This document shows, one piece after another, positions 16,651-25,848 of a stretch of 64,000 nt of DNA; the first letter of the stretch is position 1; each line of letters opens with the position of its first letter. The notes below the pieces were generated by a model that worked only from the letters and a program-made list of their open reading frames with translations, ran no database searches and had not been told where the DNA came from. This stretch comes from Streptomyces olivochromogenes (GTDB lineage: Bacteria > Actinomycetota > Actinomycetes > Streptomycetales > Streptomycetaceae): NCBI RefSeq assembly GCF_001514115.1, contig NZ_KQ948457.1, positions 373,829 through 437,828 of the forward strand, given 5' to 3'. The position numbers and the translations under genes were made by a program.

Positions 16651-18629
16651 TGCCTCAGCTCAGTGACGCCACTCGCGGCCGCATCCTCTTCGGCGGCGAC
16701 TACAACCCCGAGCAGTGGCCGGAGGAGCTCTGGCAGGAGGACGTACGGCTCATGAAGGAGGCCGACGTCAACTCCGTCACCGTCGGCGTCTTCTCCTGGG
16801 CCAAGCTCGAACCGACACCCGGCGCACGGGAGTTCGGCTGGCTCGACCGGCTCATGGACCTGCTGCACGAGAACGGCATCGGAGTCGTCCTCGCCACCCC
16901 CACCTCCTCGCCCCCGCCCTGGATGGGCCGGCTCCACCCGGAGACCCTGCCCCGCGACGCGGACGGCCGCGTCGAGTGGTGGGGCGGCCGCCAGCACTTC
17001 GCCCACTCCAGCGCCGTCTACCGGCGCCACGCCGCCGCCCTCACCGAGGACCTCGCCGCCCGCTACGGCGGCCATCCCGCCCTCACGATGTGGCACATCA
17101 ACAACGAGTACTGCACCTACGACTGGGGCGACGAGGCGGCCGCCGCCTTCCGGCGCTGGCTCCAGGGCAGGTACGGCACGCTCGACGCCCTCAACACCGC
17201 CTGGGGCACCGCCTTCTGGAGCCAGGGCTACGACGACTGGGAAGGCATTCTCCCGCCGCGCCACGCCCACTACATGAACAACCCCACCCAGGTCCTCGAC
17301 TTCAAGCGCTTCACCTCCGACGCCCTCATGGAGTGCTACCTCGCCGAACGCGACATCGTCGCCCGGCACACCCCGCACATCCCCGTGACCACCAACTTCA
17401 TGCCGCTCTGGCAGGGCCAGGACGGCTGGGCGTGGGCCGAGCGGGAAGACGTGGTCTCCGTCGACATCTATCCGGACCCGCGCGACCCGCTCGGCGCCCA
17501 GTACGGCGCGCTCATCCATGACCTGACCCGCTCACAGGCCCGCGGCGGGCCCTGGATGGTCATGGAGCAGGCGGCGGGGCCCGTGAACTGGCGTGGCGTG
17601 AACCACCCGAAGCCCCACGGGCTCAACCGGCTCTGGTCCCTCCAGGCCGTCGCGCGCGGCGCGGACGCCGTCTGCTACTTCCAGTGGCGGCAGTCCCGGC
17701 AGGGCGCCGAGAAGTTCCACTCCGGGATGGTCAGCCACGCGGGGGAGCGGGGCCGCACCTTCCAGGAGGTCAAGCGGATCGGGGCCGAACTCGCCCTGCT
17801 GAGTGACAAGGTGACGGACACGCAGGTGGTCGGTGCCGACGTCGCCGTACTGCTGGACTGGAACGCCTGGTGGGCGAGTCAGCAGGACGGGCGGCTGTCC
17901 TGCGAGGTCGACCACCAGAGCGTCGTACGCGCCTGGCACCGCGCCCTGTGGGAGGCCGACATCACCGCCTCCTTCGCCCACCCCGAGCACGACCTGTCCG
18001 CGTACAAGCTGGTCGTCGTCCCGCAGCTGTACCTGCTGACGGACCGGGCGATCGACAACCTCGTCGGGTACGTACGCGGCGGAGGCACCCTCGTCTCCGG
18101 CTTCCTGACCGGCGTCGCCGACCAGGACGACCGGGTGCGGCCCGGCGGCATGGACGAGCGGCTGCGCGCACTCTTCGGCATCCGCACCCTGCACGAGTGG
18201 TGGCCGCTGGACGCCGACGAGAAGGTCGAGGCCGAGGGCTTTCGCGGCACGCTGTGGTCCGAGGAGATCGAGGCCGCGGACGACACCTACGCGGTCGTCC
18301 CGTACAAGGGTGGTGAGCTGGACGGTCTTCCGGCCGTACTGCGCAAGGGCCGCGCCTGGTACCTGTCCACCCTCCCCGAGCCCGAGGCGCTGTGGCCGCT
18401 GCTCGCCGGGATCGCCGAGGACGCGGGCGTACGGCCGCCACTCGACCATCTCCCGGCGGACGTGGAGGCGGTACGCCGGGGCGAACTGCTGTTCCTGCTC
18501 CACCACGGACGGGACACGGTGACCGTGCCGGTGCCGGGACGCCACCGCGACCTGCTGACCGGCGAGGACGTCGTCGATGCCGTGGAGCTGGGGCGGTACG
18601 GGGTCGTCGTACTGGAGGCGGCGCCATGA
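16650..18629 (+). CDS. Cytoplasmic GH42 beta-galactosidase
   Basis: A 659-residue GH42 enzyme without a signal peptide. The N-terminal TIM barrel starts with FGGDYNPEQWPEELWQEDV. The acid/base Glu is in MWHINNEYC (E153) and the nucleophile Glu in WMVMEQAAG (E306). The trimerisation and beta-sandwich domains of the family follow. It would remove terminal beta-galactose from xyloglucan side chains in imported oligosaccharides. The start overlaps the GH74 stop (TGATG) and the end overlaps the GH95 start (ATGA), so the three hydrolases are translationally coupled. Confidence 0.93.
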   Translation: MPQLSDATRGRILFGGDYNPEQWPEELWQEDVRLMKEADVNSVTVGVFSWAKLEPTPGAREFGWLDRLMDLLHENGIGVVLATPTSSPPPWMGRLHPETLPRDADGRVEWWGGRQHFAHSSAVYRRHAAALTEDLAARYGGHPALTMWHINNEYCTYDWGDEAAAAFRRWLQGRYGTLDALNTAWGTAFWSQGYDDWEGILPPRHAHYMNNPTQVLDFKRFTSDALMECYLAERDIVARHTPHIPVTTNFMPLWQGQDGWAWAEREDVVSVDIYPDPRDPLGAQYGALIHDLTRSQARGGPWMVMEQAAGPVNWRGVNHPKPHGLNRLWSLQAVARGADAVCYFQWRQSRQGAEKFHSGMVSHAGERGRTFQEVKRIGAELALLSDKVTDTQVVGADVAVLLDWNAWWASQQDGRLSCEVDHQSVVRAWHRALWEADITASFAHPEHDLSAYKLVVVPQLYLLTDRAIDNLVGYVRGGGTLVSGFLTGVADQDDRVRPGGMDERLRALFGIRTLHEWWPLDADEKVEAEGFRGTLWSEEIEAADDTYAVVPYKGGELDGLPAVLRKGRAWYLSTLPEPEALWPLLAGIAEDAGVRPPLDHLPADVEAVRRGELLFLLHHGRDTVTVPVPGRHRDLLTGEDVVDAVELGRYGVVVLEAAP

Positions 18630-20899
18630 ACGAGCCCGCGGGCGGCTCCGCGGCGGAGCCCGCCAACGGCCCCACGGACGCTCTGGTCCGCGGCTCCACC
18701 CACGCTCCCGTCCACGGCACCTGGGAGCCCGCCCCCGCCGCCCGCTGGGAGGACGCCTTCCTGAGCGGGAACGGCCGGCACGGCGTCATGGTGTTCGGCG
18801 ATCCGAACGACGACCGGGTCATCGTCAACCACCACTCCCTGGTCCGCCCGAACGGCAGTGAACACGCCCGGCCGCCCGAGCTGGCCGAACGGCTGAAGAG
18901 CGTCCAGGACCGGTTGCTGGCCGGTGACGTCGACGCCGGGGAGGACTTCACCGACGGGCGACCGCTGCTGTGGGTGCAGCCCTTCCACCCGGCCTTCCAG
19001 GTGCGGCTGCGCGGGGCGCAACGGGAGCCGCGCACCTACCGGCGAGAGGTCGACTTCACCACTGGTGTCGTCCGCGCCGAGTGCGGGGGCCGGCGCAGCG
19101 AGGTCTTCGTGTCGCGCGCGGACGACGTCATCGTCCAGTACGTGACGGAGGCCGACCTCACCGTCGACGTGACGCTCGACCACCGACTGCCGGGCGTGCC
19201 CGCCGACTTGGCGGTGGGGCACGGTTGCGTGCGCACGCCCGAAGGCGCTCTCCTCACCCTGCGGGCCCGCTATCCGGGCAGCGAGCGGGCGTACACCGGG
19301 GTGACGCTCGCCGTGGTCACCGGGGGCCGGACGCTCACCGCGCCGCCCGGGATACGGGTCGAGGGCGCGCGTTCGGTGCTGCTGCTCACGCGGGTACGGC
19401 GGCACGAGGGGGAGTGGGACACGCTCGCCGAGGCCCGTGAGCTGCGCGCCCTGCTGCCCGAGGGCGACGCGGACGCGTACGGCCGTCTTCTCGCCCGGCA
19501 CACCGCCCTGCACCGCCCCGCCTACCTGCGGGCGGGCCTTGAGCTGGGCGCCGAACCGGCCGAACGGGCGCTACCGGGATCGGAGTTGGTCCGCCGTCCG
19601 AAGAGCCCCGCCCTGCTCGAACGGCTCTTCGCGGCCGGTCGTTACCACCTGCTGTCCGCCGCCGGAATGCTGCCGCCACGGCTGACCGGGCTGTGGACCG
19701 GCGACTGGGACACCGCCTGGTCGGGGGCCTTCACCACCGACGCCAACGTCAATCTCCAGACGGCGTCGGCCGCCGCGGCGGCGCTCCCGGAGGTGTCCGA
19801 GGCCCATGCCGCCCTGATCCACGGCCAGTTGCCGCACTGGCGCGACAACGCCCGGGCGATCTTCGGCACCCGGGGCGTCGTCGCCCCCGCGCACACCGAC
19901 GGCGAGTCAGGGCACATCTACCACCTCAGCCGCGAGTACCCGCTGCACGTGTGGACCGCGGGCGCCGACTGGCTGCTGAAACCCCTCGTGGACCACGACG
20001 AGACGCGCGGCGCACGTGACCCGCGCCTGGCCGCCGCGCTCGCCGAAGTGGCGCGGTTCTACGAGGACTTCCTCACCCGGACCGACGAGAACGGCCACGT
20101 CGTGATCGTGCCGTCGTACTCGCCGGAGAACCGGCCCGCCACCGCGCGCTGGATCACCCTCAACGCCGCCATGGACCTCTCCGCGGCGCGCCACGCCCTC
20201 CGCACGGCCGCCGACCACCACCCAGGACCCGACGCCGAGCGCTGGCGCGCGCTCGCCGACCGGCTGCCGCCGCACCGCGTCAACGCCGACGGGGCACTCG
20301 CCGAGTGGGCCCGGCCCGGCCTCGACGACACCTACGACCACCGGCACCTCAGCCACCTCTACGGCGTCTGGCCGCTCGACGAGATCAACCCGTACGACAC
20401 CCCCGAGCTCGCCGCGGCGGCCCACCGCGCCCTCGCGCTGCGCGGCTCCGAGAACGACTCCGCGCACGGCCACCTCCACCACGCCCTGGTGGCGGCCCGG
20501 CTACGGGACGCGGAGCGGGTGGCGGGGGCCCTCGACAACGTCCTGGCCGGTGACTTCTTCCATGTCTCCCTGATGAGCGGCCACTACCCGAACCGGCACG
20601 TCTACAACGCGGACGCCGCCCACACGCTCCCCGCCGTGCTCATCGAGATGCTCGTCCACTCCACGCCCGGCCGGCTGGTCCTCTTCCCCGCGCTCCCCAC
20701 GGCGTACCCGAGCGGCCGGCTCCACGGCATCCGCACCCGCTTCGGCGCCGAGGTCGACCTGACCTGGAGCCCGGAGGAGCGCACGGCCGTCATCCGCCCC
20801 ACCCGCAGCACGCGGATCGATCTCAGGACTTCCGCCGGCGCGCGACCGCTCTCCCTGAGCGCCGGAGAAGACTGCGTCCTCACCCTGGGACCGCAGTAG
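18626..20899 (+). CDS. Cytoplasmic GH95 alpha-L-fucosidase
   Basis: A 757-residue inverting 1,2-alpha-L-fucosidase-type protein of GH95. Landmarks are WEDAFLSGNGRHGVMVFG, the long N-terminal beta domain, TTDANVNLQTASAAA, AHTDGESGHIYH, WTAGADWLLKPLVDH and the active-site string VPSYSPENRPA, then the (alpha/alpha)6 barrel with YDHRHLSHLYGVWP. No signal peptide is seen. ATG at 18626 overlaps the GH42 stop (ATGA); the frame extends upstream, but only as antisense-like low-complexity residues. It should remove fucose capping the galactose of plant xyloglucan, acting before the GH42 enzyme. Confidence 0.93.
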   Translation: MNEPAGGSAAEPANGPTDALVRGSTHAPVHGTWEPAPAARWEDAFLSGNGRHGVMVFGDPNDDRVIVNHHSLVRPNGSEHARPPELAERLKSVQDRLLAGDVDAGEDFTDGRPLLWVQPFHPAFQVRLRGAQREPRTYRREVDFTTGVVRAECGGRRSEVFVSRADDVIVQYVTEADLTVDVTLDHRLPGVPADLAVGHGCVRTPEGALLTLRARYPGSERAYTGVTLAVVTGGRTLTAPPGIRVEGARSVLLLTRVRRHEGEWDTLAEARELRALLPEGDADAYGRLLARHTALHRPAYLRAGLELGAEPAERALPGSELVRRPKSPALLERLFAAGRYHLLSAAGMLPPRLTGLWTGDWDTAWSGAFTTDANVNLQTASAAAAALPEVSEAHAALIHGQLPHWRDNARAIFGTRGVVAPAHTDGESGHIYHLSREYPLHVWTAGADWLLKPLVDHDETRGARDPRLAAALAEVARFYEDFLTRTDENGHVVIVPSYSPENRPATARWITLNAAMDLSAARHALRTAADHHPGPDAERWRALADRLPPHRVNADGALAEWARPGLDDTYDHRHLSHLYGVWPLDEINPYDTPELAAAAHRALALRGSENDSAHGHLHHALVAARLRDAERVAGALDNVLAGDFFHVSLMSGHYPNRHVYNADAAHTLPAVLIEMLVHSTPGRLVLFPALPTAYPSGRLHGIRTRFGAEVDLTWSPEERTAVIRPTRSTRIDLRTSAGARPLSLSAGEDCVLTLGPQ

Positions 20900-20934
20900 C
20901 ACCCGCAGTTCCCCCCACCCATGGAAGGGACACC

Positions 20935-21648
20935 ATGGCAACACGGACACTCGGCAGGGCAGCCAAGGCCCTGCTGGCCCCCGCGCTCGCGCTCGGCGCC
21001 ACCGTCGGCCTCGCCTCCGCCCCCGCCCAGGCGGCCGTCTGGAACTCCTGCGAGCAGTACGGGAACACCAGCCTCAACGGGTACACGCTCTACAACAACA
21101 TCTGGGGCTCCGGCGCGGGCAGCCAATGCATCTGGGCCAACTCCGGTACCAACTGGGGGGTTTGGGCCAACCACCCCAACACCGGCGGCATCAAGTCGTA
21201 CCCGAACGCCAAGAAGGTGATCAACAAGTCGATCACCTCGCTCGGCTCGCTCACCAGCGACTACAACGTCACGGTCCCGTCGTCCGGCGCGTACAACACG
21301 TCGTACGACATCTGGGACACCGGCTACAAGTACGAGATCATGCTCTGGGTGAACAAGACCGGAGCCGTCGGTCCGCTCGGCACCTCGCAGGGCACCCTCA
21401 CCCTCGGCGGTCACACCTGGACCGTCTACAAGGGCAACAACGGATCCAACGACGTCTTCTCCTTCGTGCGCACCTCGAACTCCAGCTCCGGCACCGTCGA
21501 CGTCCTGCCGATCCTCAAGTGGATCAAGGACACCAAGGGCTGGTTCGGCAATGTGACCATCGGCGACCTCCAGTTCGGCTTCGAGATCACGTCCTCGTCC
21601 GGCGGCCTGGACTTCGTGACCAACAGCCTCTCGGTCAGCAGTAGTTGA
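20935..21648 (+). CDS. Secreted GH12 endoglucanase/xyloglucanase
   Basis: A 237-residue GH12 beta-jelly-roll enzyme. The Sec signal peptide is cut after AQA (about residue 33). Typical strings are LYNNIWGSGAGSQCIW, YDIWDTGYKYEIMLWVN with the nucleophile Glu (E134), and DLQFGFEITSSSGGL with the acid/base Glu (E217). There is no binding module. The start follows GGAAGGGA. It lies 35 bases after the GH95 gene and is the last gene of the importer-hydrolase operon. GH12 includes both cellulases and xyloglucan-specific enzymes; context favours the latter. Confidence 0.93.
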   Translation: MATRTLGRAAKALLAPALALGATVGLASAPAQAAVWNSCEQYGNTSLNGYTLYNNIWGSGAGSQCIWANSGTNWGVWANHPNTGGIKSYPNAKKVINKSITSLGSLTSDYNVTVPSSGAYNTSYDIWDTGYKYEIMLWVNKTGAVGPLGTSQGTLTLGGHTWTVYKGNNGSNDVFSFVRTSNSSSGTVDVLPILKWIKDTKGWFGNVTIGDLQFGFEITSSSGGLDFVTNSLSVSSS

Positions 21649-21682
21649 CCGATGCCCCAGGGGTGCCGATGCCCCAGGGGTG
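21649..21682. repeat. 17-bp exact tandem repeat
   Basis: CCGATGCCCCAGGGGTG at 21649-21665 is repeated at 21666-21682, exactly filling the space between the GH12 stop and the end of the convergent membrane-protein gene. Each unit contains the small stem CCCC/GGGG. Confidence 0.9.
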
Positions 21683-22174
21683 TCAGTGGCTCGGTTCCCG
21701 CGTCGCGCGGGGGCCGGGCCGTCGCGATACGAGCCGCGCGGCACCGGCGCACCCGGCACCGGCCAGCGCGAACCCCAGCACGCTGGGGTTCAGGTAGCCG
21801 GGAACGGCGTCGGTGACATGGCCCTCACCGTCCTCCGACTCACAGACGAACCGGATGGGCAGGTAGCGCACCGTGTAGTCGGCGCTGCCGGGGTCCTGCG
21901 CCCGCTCCTCCCAGCCCGGTGTACGACAGGGCCGCAGCAGTTCCGAGTCGGCGCCGTTCTCCCTCACGTCCATGACCGCGCCGACCAGATGGACCAGGCC
22001 CCACACGTACAGGACGGCCGTGGCGGCGCCCATGAGGGCGGCGACGGCGCGCAGCCACACCATGCGGTCGGCCCGCCGCAGGCCGATCCGGCCGAGGGTG
22101 CCGAAGCCGTACCCGATGAAGGCGAAGGCCGCGACCAGTCCCCCGGGGACCAGTAGCAGGAGTAGGTACACCAT
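21683..22174 (-). CDS. Small integral membrane protein of unknown function
   Basis: Predicted 163 residues. ATG at 22174 is chosen because the product then begins with a membrane helix (MVYLLLLLVPGGLVAAFAFI). The longer open frame upstream is Arg/Cys-rich and crosses a terminator. Three hydrophobic segments are visible (residues 2-22, about 43-70, about 130-150). Between the second and third is an outer loop with two Cys residues (LRPC, FVCESEDGEGHV) that could pair. It lies downstream of GH31 on the same strand but behind the hairpin at 22252-22278. No family recognised; no evident link to sugar metabolism. Confidence 0.65.
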   Translation of the reverse strand: MVYLLLLLVPGGLVAAFAFIGYGFGTLGRIGLRRADRMVWLRAVAALMGAATAVLYVWGLVHLVGAVMDVRENGADSELLRPCRTPGWEERAQDPGSADYTVRYLPIRFVCESEDGEGHVTDAVPGYLNPSVLGFALAGAGCAGAARLVSRRPGPRATREPSH

Positions 22175-22251
22175 CCGGTGACTCCAGCAGCTCAAGGTCG
22201 CCTCGGCTGTGATGGAGCCCACAGTTCCGGCAACAGTGTCGTCACAGGCGG

Positions 22252-22278
22252 TGGGGGAGGCCGGCCCGGCCTCCCCCA
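22252..22278 (-). terminator. Terminator of the GH31 gene
   Basis: Perfect 11-bp stem TGGGGGAGGCC (22252-22262) / GGCCTCCCCCA (22268-22278) with a 5-nt loop, 11 bases beyond the GH31 stop on the minus strand. Confidence 0.8.
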
Positions 22279-22289
22279 GCCGCGCGTGG

Positions 22290-24341
22290 CTACTCCGCCA
22301 CCGGCAGCCGTGCCCCGTCCCGCAGGAACAGCGGGATGCGGTCCAGCGGGGCGTCGACGGTGACGGCGGTGCCGCCCTCGTACGTCTCACCGGTCCACGC
22401 GTCGGTCCACCGGGCGCCCGCCGGAAGGTACGCCGTACGCACCGTCGCGCCCGCCGTGAGCACCGGCGCGACCAGGAGGTCGGAGCCGAAGAGGTAGGAG
22501 TCGTCGACCGACCAGGCCGCGTGGTCCTCGGGGAACTCCAGGAACAGCGGGCGCATCACCGGCAGCCCCTCCTCGTGGGCCTCCCGCATGACGTCCAGCA
22601 CATAGGGCTTCAGCCGCTCGCGCAGCCGCAGGTACTTCTCCAGGATCGCGCCGGCCTCCTCGCCGTACGACCAGACCTCGTTCGGACCGCCGGTCATGTC
22701 CGGGCCCAGCGGCATACCGGGGTCGCGGAAGCCGTGCAGGCGCATCAGCGGGGAGAGCGCGCCGAACTGGAACCAGCGGACCATCACCTCGCGGTACGCC
22801 GGGTCGTCGGGGTCGCCGCCGTGGAAGCCGCCGATGTCGGTGTTCCACCAGGGGATGCCGGAGAGCGCGGTGTTGAGGCCCGCGGCGATCTGGCGGCGCA
22901 GGGTCGCGAAGTCGGTGCCGATGTCGCCGGACCACAGGGCGGCGCCGTAGCGCTGACTGCCCGCCCACGCCGAGCGGTTGAGGGTGACGACCTCGGTCTC
23001 GCCCGCCGCGAGCATGCCCTCGTAGAAGGTGCGGGCGTTCTCGCGGGGGTAGAGGTTGCCGACCTCCAGACCCGGACCCGCGTGGTAGCGCAGGTTCTCC
23101 TGGAAGCCCGGCTTCAGCTCCGGCTCGCAGGCGTCCAGCCAGAAGGCGGAAATGCCGTACGGGTCGAGGTAGTTGTCCTTCACTCGCGACCACAGGAAGT
23201 CCCGGGCCTCGGGGTTCGTCGCGTCGTAGAACGCCACCTGGACGGTGGAGGCGACCTCCTTGTCGGGCCAGTCCGCGTGGGCCATCGGGCCGTACTCGGT
23301 GCCGATGAAGTAGCCGCGCTGCTCCATGACCGGGTGGTTCTCGGACAGCGGGGAGACCGACGGCCACACGGACACGACCAGCTTGACGCCGAGTTCGGCG
23401 AGCTCGCGCTGCATCGCCGCCGGGTCCGGCCACTCGGCCGGGTCGAACTTCCAGTCGCCCAGGTGGGTCCAGTGGAAGAAGTCGCAGACGATGGCGGACA
23501 GGGACAGGCCCCGGCGCTTGTACTCCCTTGCCACGTCGAGGAGTTCGTCCTGCGTGCGGTAGCGCAGTTTGCACTGCCAGAAGCCGGCCGCCCACTCGGG
23601 CAGCATCGGCGTACGGCCGGTGGCGGCGCTGTAACGGCGCTGGGCGTCCGCCGGGGTGCCCGCGGTGATCCAGTAGTCGAGCTGGCTGGCGGAGTCGGCG
23701 ACCCAGCGGGTGCCGTTGCCCGCGAGCTCGACCCGGCCGATCGCGGGGGAGTTCCACAGGAAGGTGTAGCCGCGGCTGGAGGTGAGCACCGGGACGGTGA
23801 CCTCGGCGTTGCGCTGGATCAGGTCCAGGACCGCGCCCTTCTGGTCGAACAGCCCGTGCTGGTGCTGGCCGAGGCCGTACAGCTTCTCGCCCTCGTACGC
23901 GGCGAAGCGCTGCTCCAGGCGGTGGTGGCCGTTGCCGATCGGGGTGTAGAGGCGCGGGCCGGGCCACCAGAAGTGGGCGCGCTCCTCGGCGAGGAGTTCC
24001 GTGCCGTCGGCCGTGCGGAGGAAGCGGACCTGACCCTCGGCGTCGACCTCGACGGTCAGCGCGCCGACCGTCAACCGGCCCTCGCCGTCCTGGATCTTGA
24101 CGGTGCTCTCGGTCACCTGCGGCTCGTCGAGGAGCGCGCCGGGGAGGCCTTCGAGGACCGGGCCGCCCAGGCGCGCGCGGACCCGGACCGCGTCCGGGCC
24201 CCAGGGCTCGATACGGACGGTCTCCTGACGGCCGCTCCACTCCAGCGCGCCGTCCCGCTCACGGAACGTGCCGACGGTCGGGGAGGACTGCGCGAGGCTG
24301 ACTGCGCCTGACTGGGTCTGGTTTTCGGCAGGCTGATTCAC
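22290..24341 (-). CDS. Cytoplasmic GH31 alpha-xylosidase
   Basis: A 683-residue GH31 retaining alpha-glycosidase without a signal peptide. The catalytic nucleophile is the Asp of AFWLDACEPEL (D403) and the acid/base Asp is in ALWSGDIGTD (D473). Other landmarks are WAAGFWQCKLRYRTQDEL, CDFFHWTHLGDWKFDP and IPWWNTDIGGFHGG, which match the YicI-like alpha-xylosidase branch better than alpha-glucosidases. GTG at 24341 is preferred because AGGAG lies seven bases before it; the longer frame starts in His/Ser-rich residues. It is downstream of the LacI gene, 173 bases apart on the same strand, and probably co-transcribed. The role is removal of alpha-1,6-xylose from xyloglucan oligosaccharides. Confidence 0.92.
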   Translation of the reverse strand: MNQPAENQTQSGAVSLAQSSPTVGTFRERDGALEWSGRQETVRIEPWGPDAVRVRARLGGPVLEGLPGALLDEPQVTESTVKIQDGEGRLTVGALTVEVDAEGQVRFLRTADGTELLAEERAHFWWPGPRLYTPIGNGHHRLEQRFAAYEGEKLYGLGQHQHGLFDQKGAVLDLIQRNAEVTVPVLTSSRGYTFLWNSPAIGRVELAGNGTRWVADSASQLDYWITAGTPADAQRRYSAATGRTPMLPEWAAGFWQCKLRYRTQDELLDVAREYKRRGLSLSAIVCDFFHWTHLGDWKFDPAEWPDPAAMQRELAELGVKLVVSVWPSVSPLSENHPVMEQRGYFIGTEYGPMAHADWPDKEVASTVQVAFYDATNPEARDFLWSRVKDNYLDPYGISAFWLDACEPELKPGFQENLRYHAGPGLEVGNLYPRENARTFYEGMLAAGETEVVTLNRSAWAGSQRYGAALWSGDIGTDFATLRRQIAAGLNTALSGIPWWNTDIGGFHGGDPDDPAYREVMVRWFQFGALSPLMRLHGFRDPGMPLGPDMTGGPNEVWSYGEEAGAILEKYLRLRERLKPYVLDVMREAHEEGLPVMRPLFLEFPEDHAAWSVDDSYLFGSDLLVAPVLTAGATVRTAYLPAGARWTDAWTGETYEGGTAVTVDAPLDRIPLFLRDGARLPVAE

Positions 24342-24514
24342 GGGGGCGCTCCTGAAGGAATGCAGACATAAGGAATGCAGGCATGCAGACATGGGGGTGC
24401 CCGGCGAGGAGGGCACGACGCTGGGGCTGGGGCAGTGCGGTGTGATGCGGTGCGCTGTGATGCGGTGGGGTGCGGTGAAGGGTGGGGCGGGGAGTGGTGT
24501 GGCCGGGCCCCGGG

Positions 24515-25528
24515 TCAGGCGGCGGTCGGCGCCGGGCCCGTGCTCGCCCGTACCGTCAACTCGGGTGCGATGAGCACGACTTCGTCCTTGCCGTGCCCTT
24601 CCAGCTTGGCGATCAGATGCTCCACGGCGAGCCGGCCCATCTCCTGCGCCGGGATGGCGACCGAGGTCAGCCGCACCGAGGCCTGTGTCGCGACCTGGTC
24701 CGGGCAGATCGCGATCACCGACACGTCCTCGGGGACGGCCCGGCCCTGCTGGCGCAGCAGCGCGAGCAGCGGCTCGACCGCGGACTCGTTCTGTACGACG
24801 AAGCCCGTGGTGCCGGGGCGCTCGTCGAGGATGCGGGCGAGGGTCAGGGCCATCGCGTCGTACCCGCCCTCGCAGGGGCGGTGCAGCACGCGCAGGCCCA
24901 ACTCCCTCGAACGGGACCGGAGTCCGTCGAGGGTGCGCTCGGCGAAGCCGGTGTGCCGCTCGTAGACCGCGGGGGCCTCGCCGATGACAGCGATGTCACG
25001 GTGGCCCAGCAGCGCGAGGTGCTCGGCGCACAGCGCGCCTGTCGCGCCGAAGTCGAGATCGACGCAGGTCAGGCCGGAGGTGTCGGCGGGCAGGCCGATC
25101 AGTACGGAGGGCTGGTCCGTCTGGCGCAGCAGCGGGAGCCGTCCGTCGTCGAGCTCCACGTCCATCAGGATCATCGCGTCGGCGAGCCCGCTGCCGGTGA
25201 CGCGGCGCACGGCGTCGGGACCCTCCTCGCCGGTGAGCAGGAGCACGTCATAGCCATGCGTGCGGGCGTGGGTCGCCACCGCGATGGCGATCTCCATCAT
25301 CACGGGTACGTACATGTCGGTACGGAGCGGAACCATCAGCGCGATGATGTTGGACCGGCTGCTCGCCAGGGCCCGGGCGCCCGCGTTCGGGTGGTATCCG
25401 AGCTCCTGGATGCTCCGCTCGACCCGCTGCCGGGTGCCCGCGGAGATGGACCGCTTGCCGCTGAGGACATAGCTCACCGTGCTCGCCGAGACTCCGGCGT
25501 GCTGGGCGACCTCGGCGAGGGTGACCAT
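24515..25528 (-). CDS. LacI-family repressor of the xyloglucan locus
   Basis: A 337-residue LacI/GalR regulator. The N-terminal helix-turn-helix is LAEVAQHAGVSASTVSYVLS, with hinge helix HPNAGARALASSRSN, followed by a periplasmic-binding-protein-like effector domain (residues about 60-330). ATG at 25528 places the DNA-binding domain at the N-terminus as in all family members; the open frame upstream is not coding. Its own leader holds an operator (25549-25562) and a second palindrome serves the divergent GH12 gene, so autoregulation is likely. The inducer is presumably a xyloglucan fragment or a derived sugar; this is inferred from context. Confidence 0.93.
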   Translation of the reverse strand: MVTLAEVAQHAGVSASTVSYVLSGKRSISAGTRQRVERSIQELGYHPNAGARALASSRSNIIALMVPLRTDMYVPVMMEIAIAVATHARTHGYDVLLLTGEEGPDAVRRVTGSGLADAMILMDVELDDGRLPLLRQTDQPSVLIGLPADTSGLTCVDLDFGATGALCAEHLALLGHRDIAVIGEAPAVYERHTGFAERTLDGLRSRSRELGLRVLHRPCEGGYDAMALTLARILDERPGTTGFVVQNESAVEPLLALLRQQGRAVPEDVSVIAICPDQVATQASVRLTSVAIPAQEMGRLAVEHLIAKLEGHGKDEVVLIAPELTVRASTGPAPTAA

Positions 25529-25548
25529 CCAGCTCTCCAAGCATTGTG

Positions 25549-25562
25549 TGAAGCGCTTCGAC
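25549..25562 (-). promoter_or_regulatory. LacI-type operator in the repressor gene leader
   Basis: TGAAGCGCTTCGAC contains the AAGCGCTT core and a complete right half-site; the left half-site differs from TCGA. It lies 20 bases upstream of the repressor start, a position suited to autorepression. Confidence 0.7.
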
Positions 25563-25635
25563 AGTGCGCATTGCGGATAAGGGCGTGTGAGGGTGGCTCG
25601 ACAGTAGCTCGACGGGTGGTGGGTGTCCATAGGTT

Positions 25636-25651
25636 GTCGAAGCGCTTCGAC
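25636..25651 (+). promoter_or_regulatory. LacI-type operator upstream of the second GH12 gene
   Basis: Perfect 16-bp palindrome GTCGAAGCGCTTCGAC, the longest match of the set. It lies about 200 bases before the GH12 start, in the 320-bp divergent region 25529-25848, which contains no gene, only the two operators. Confidence 0.8.
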
Positions 25652-25848
25652 GCGATTCTTGCGGTGCGGGTCGGAAGCCGTTGTCGTGCCGCGCGGCGGC
25701 GCGTTCGCCGTGCCGTGCTCGGGCGTGTTTCCAGTGTCGTGCGCCGGTCCGTTTCCCGCGCCGGACTTCGCCACGCGGCGGCAACCTTTTGCGGACCGGT
25801 GGTCACTGAGAAGGCGTACGCAGACCGCTTTCCGGAAGGACCCCCCCG

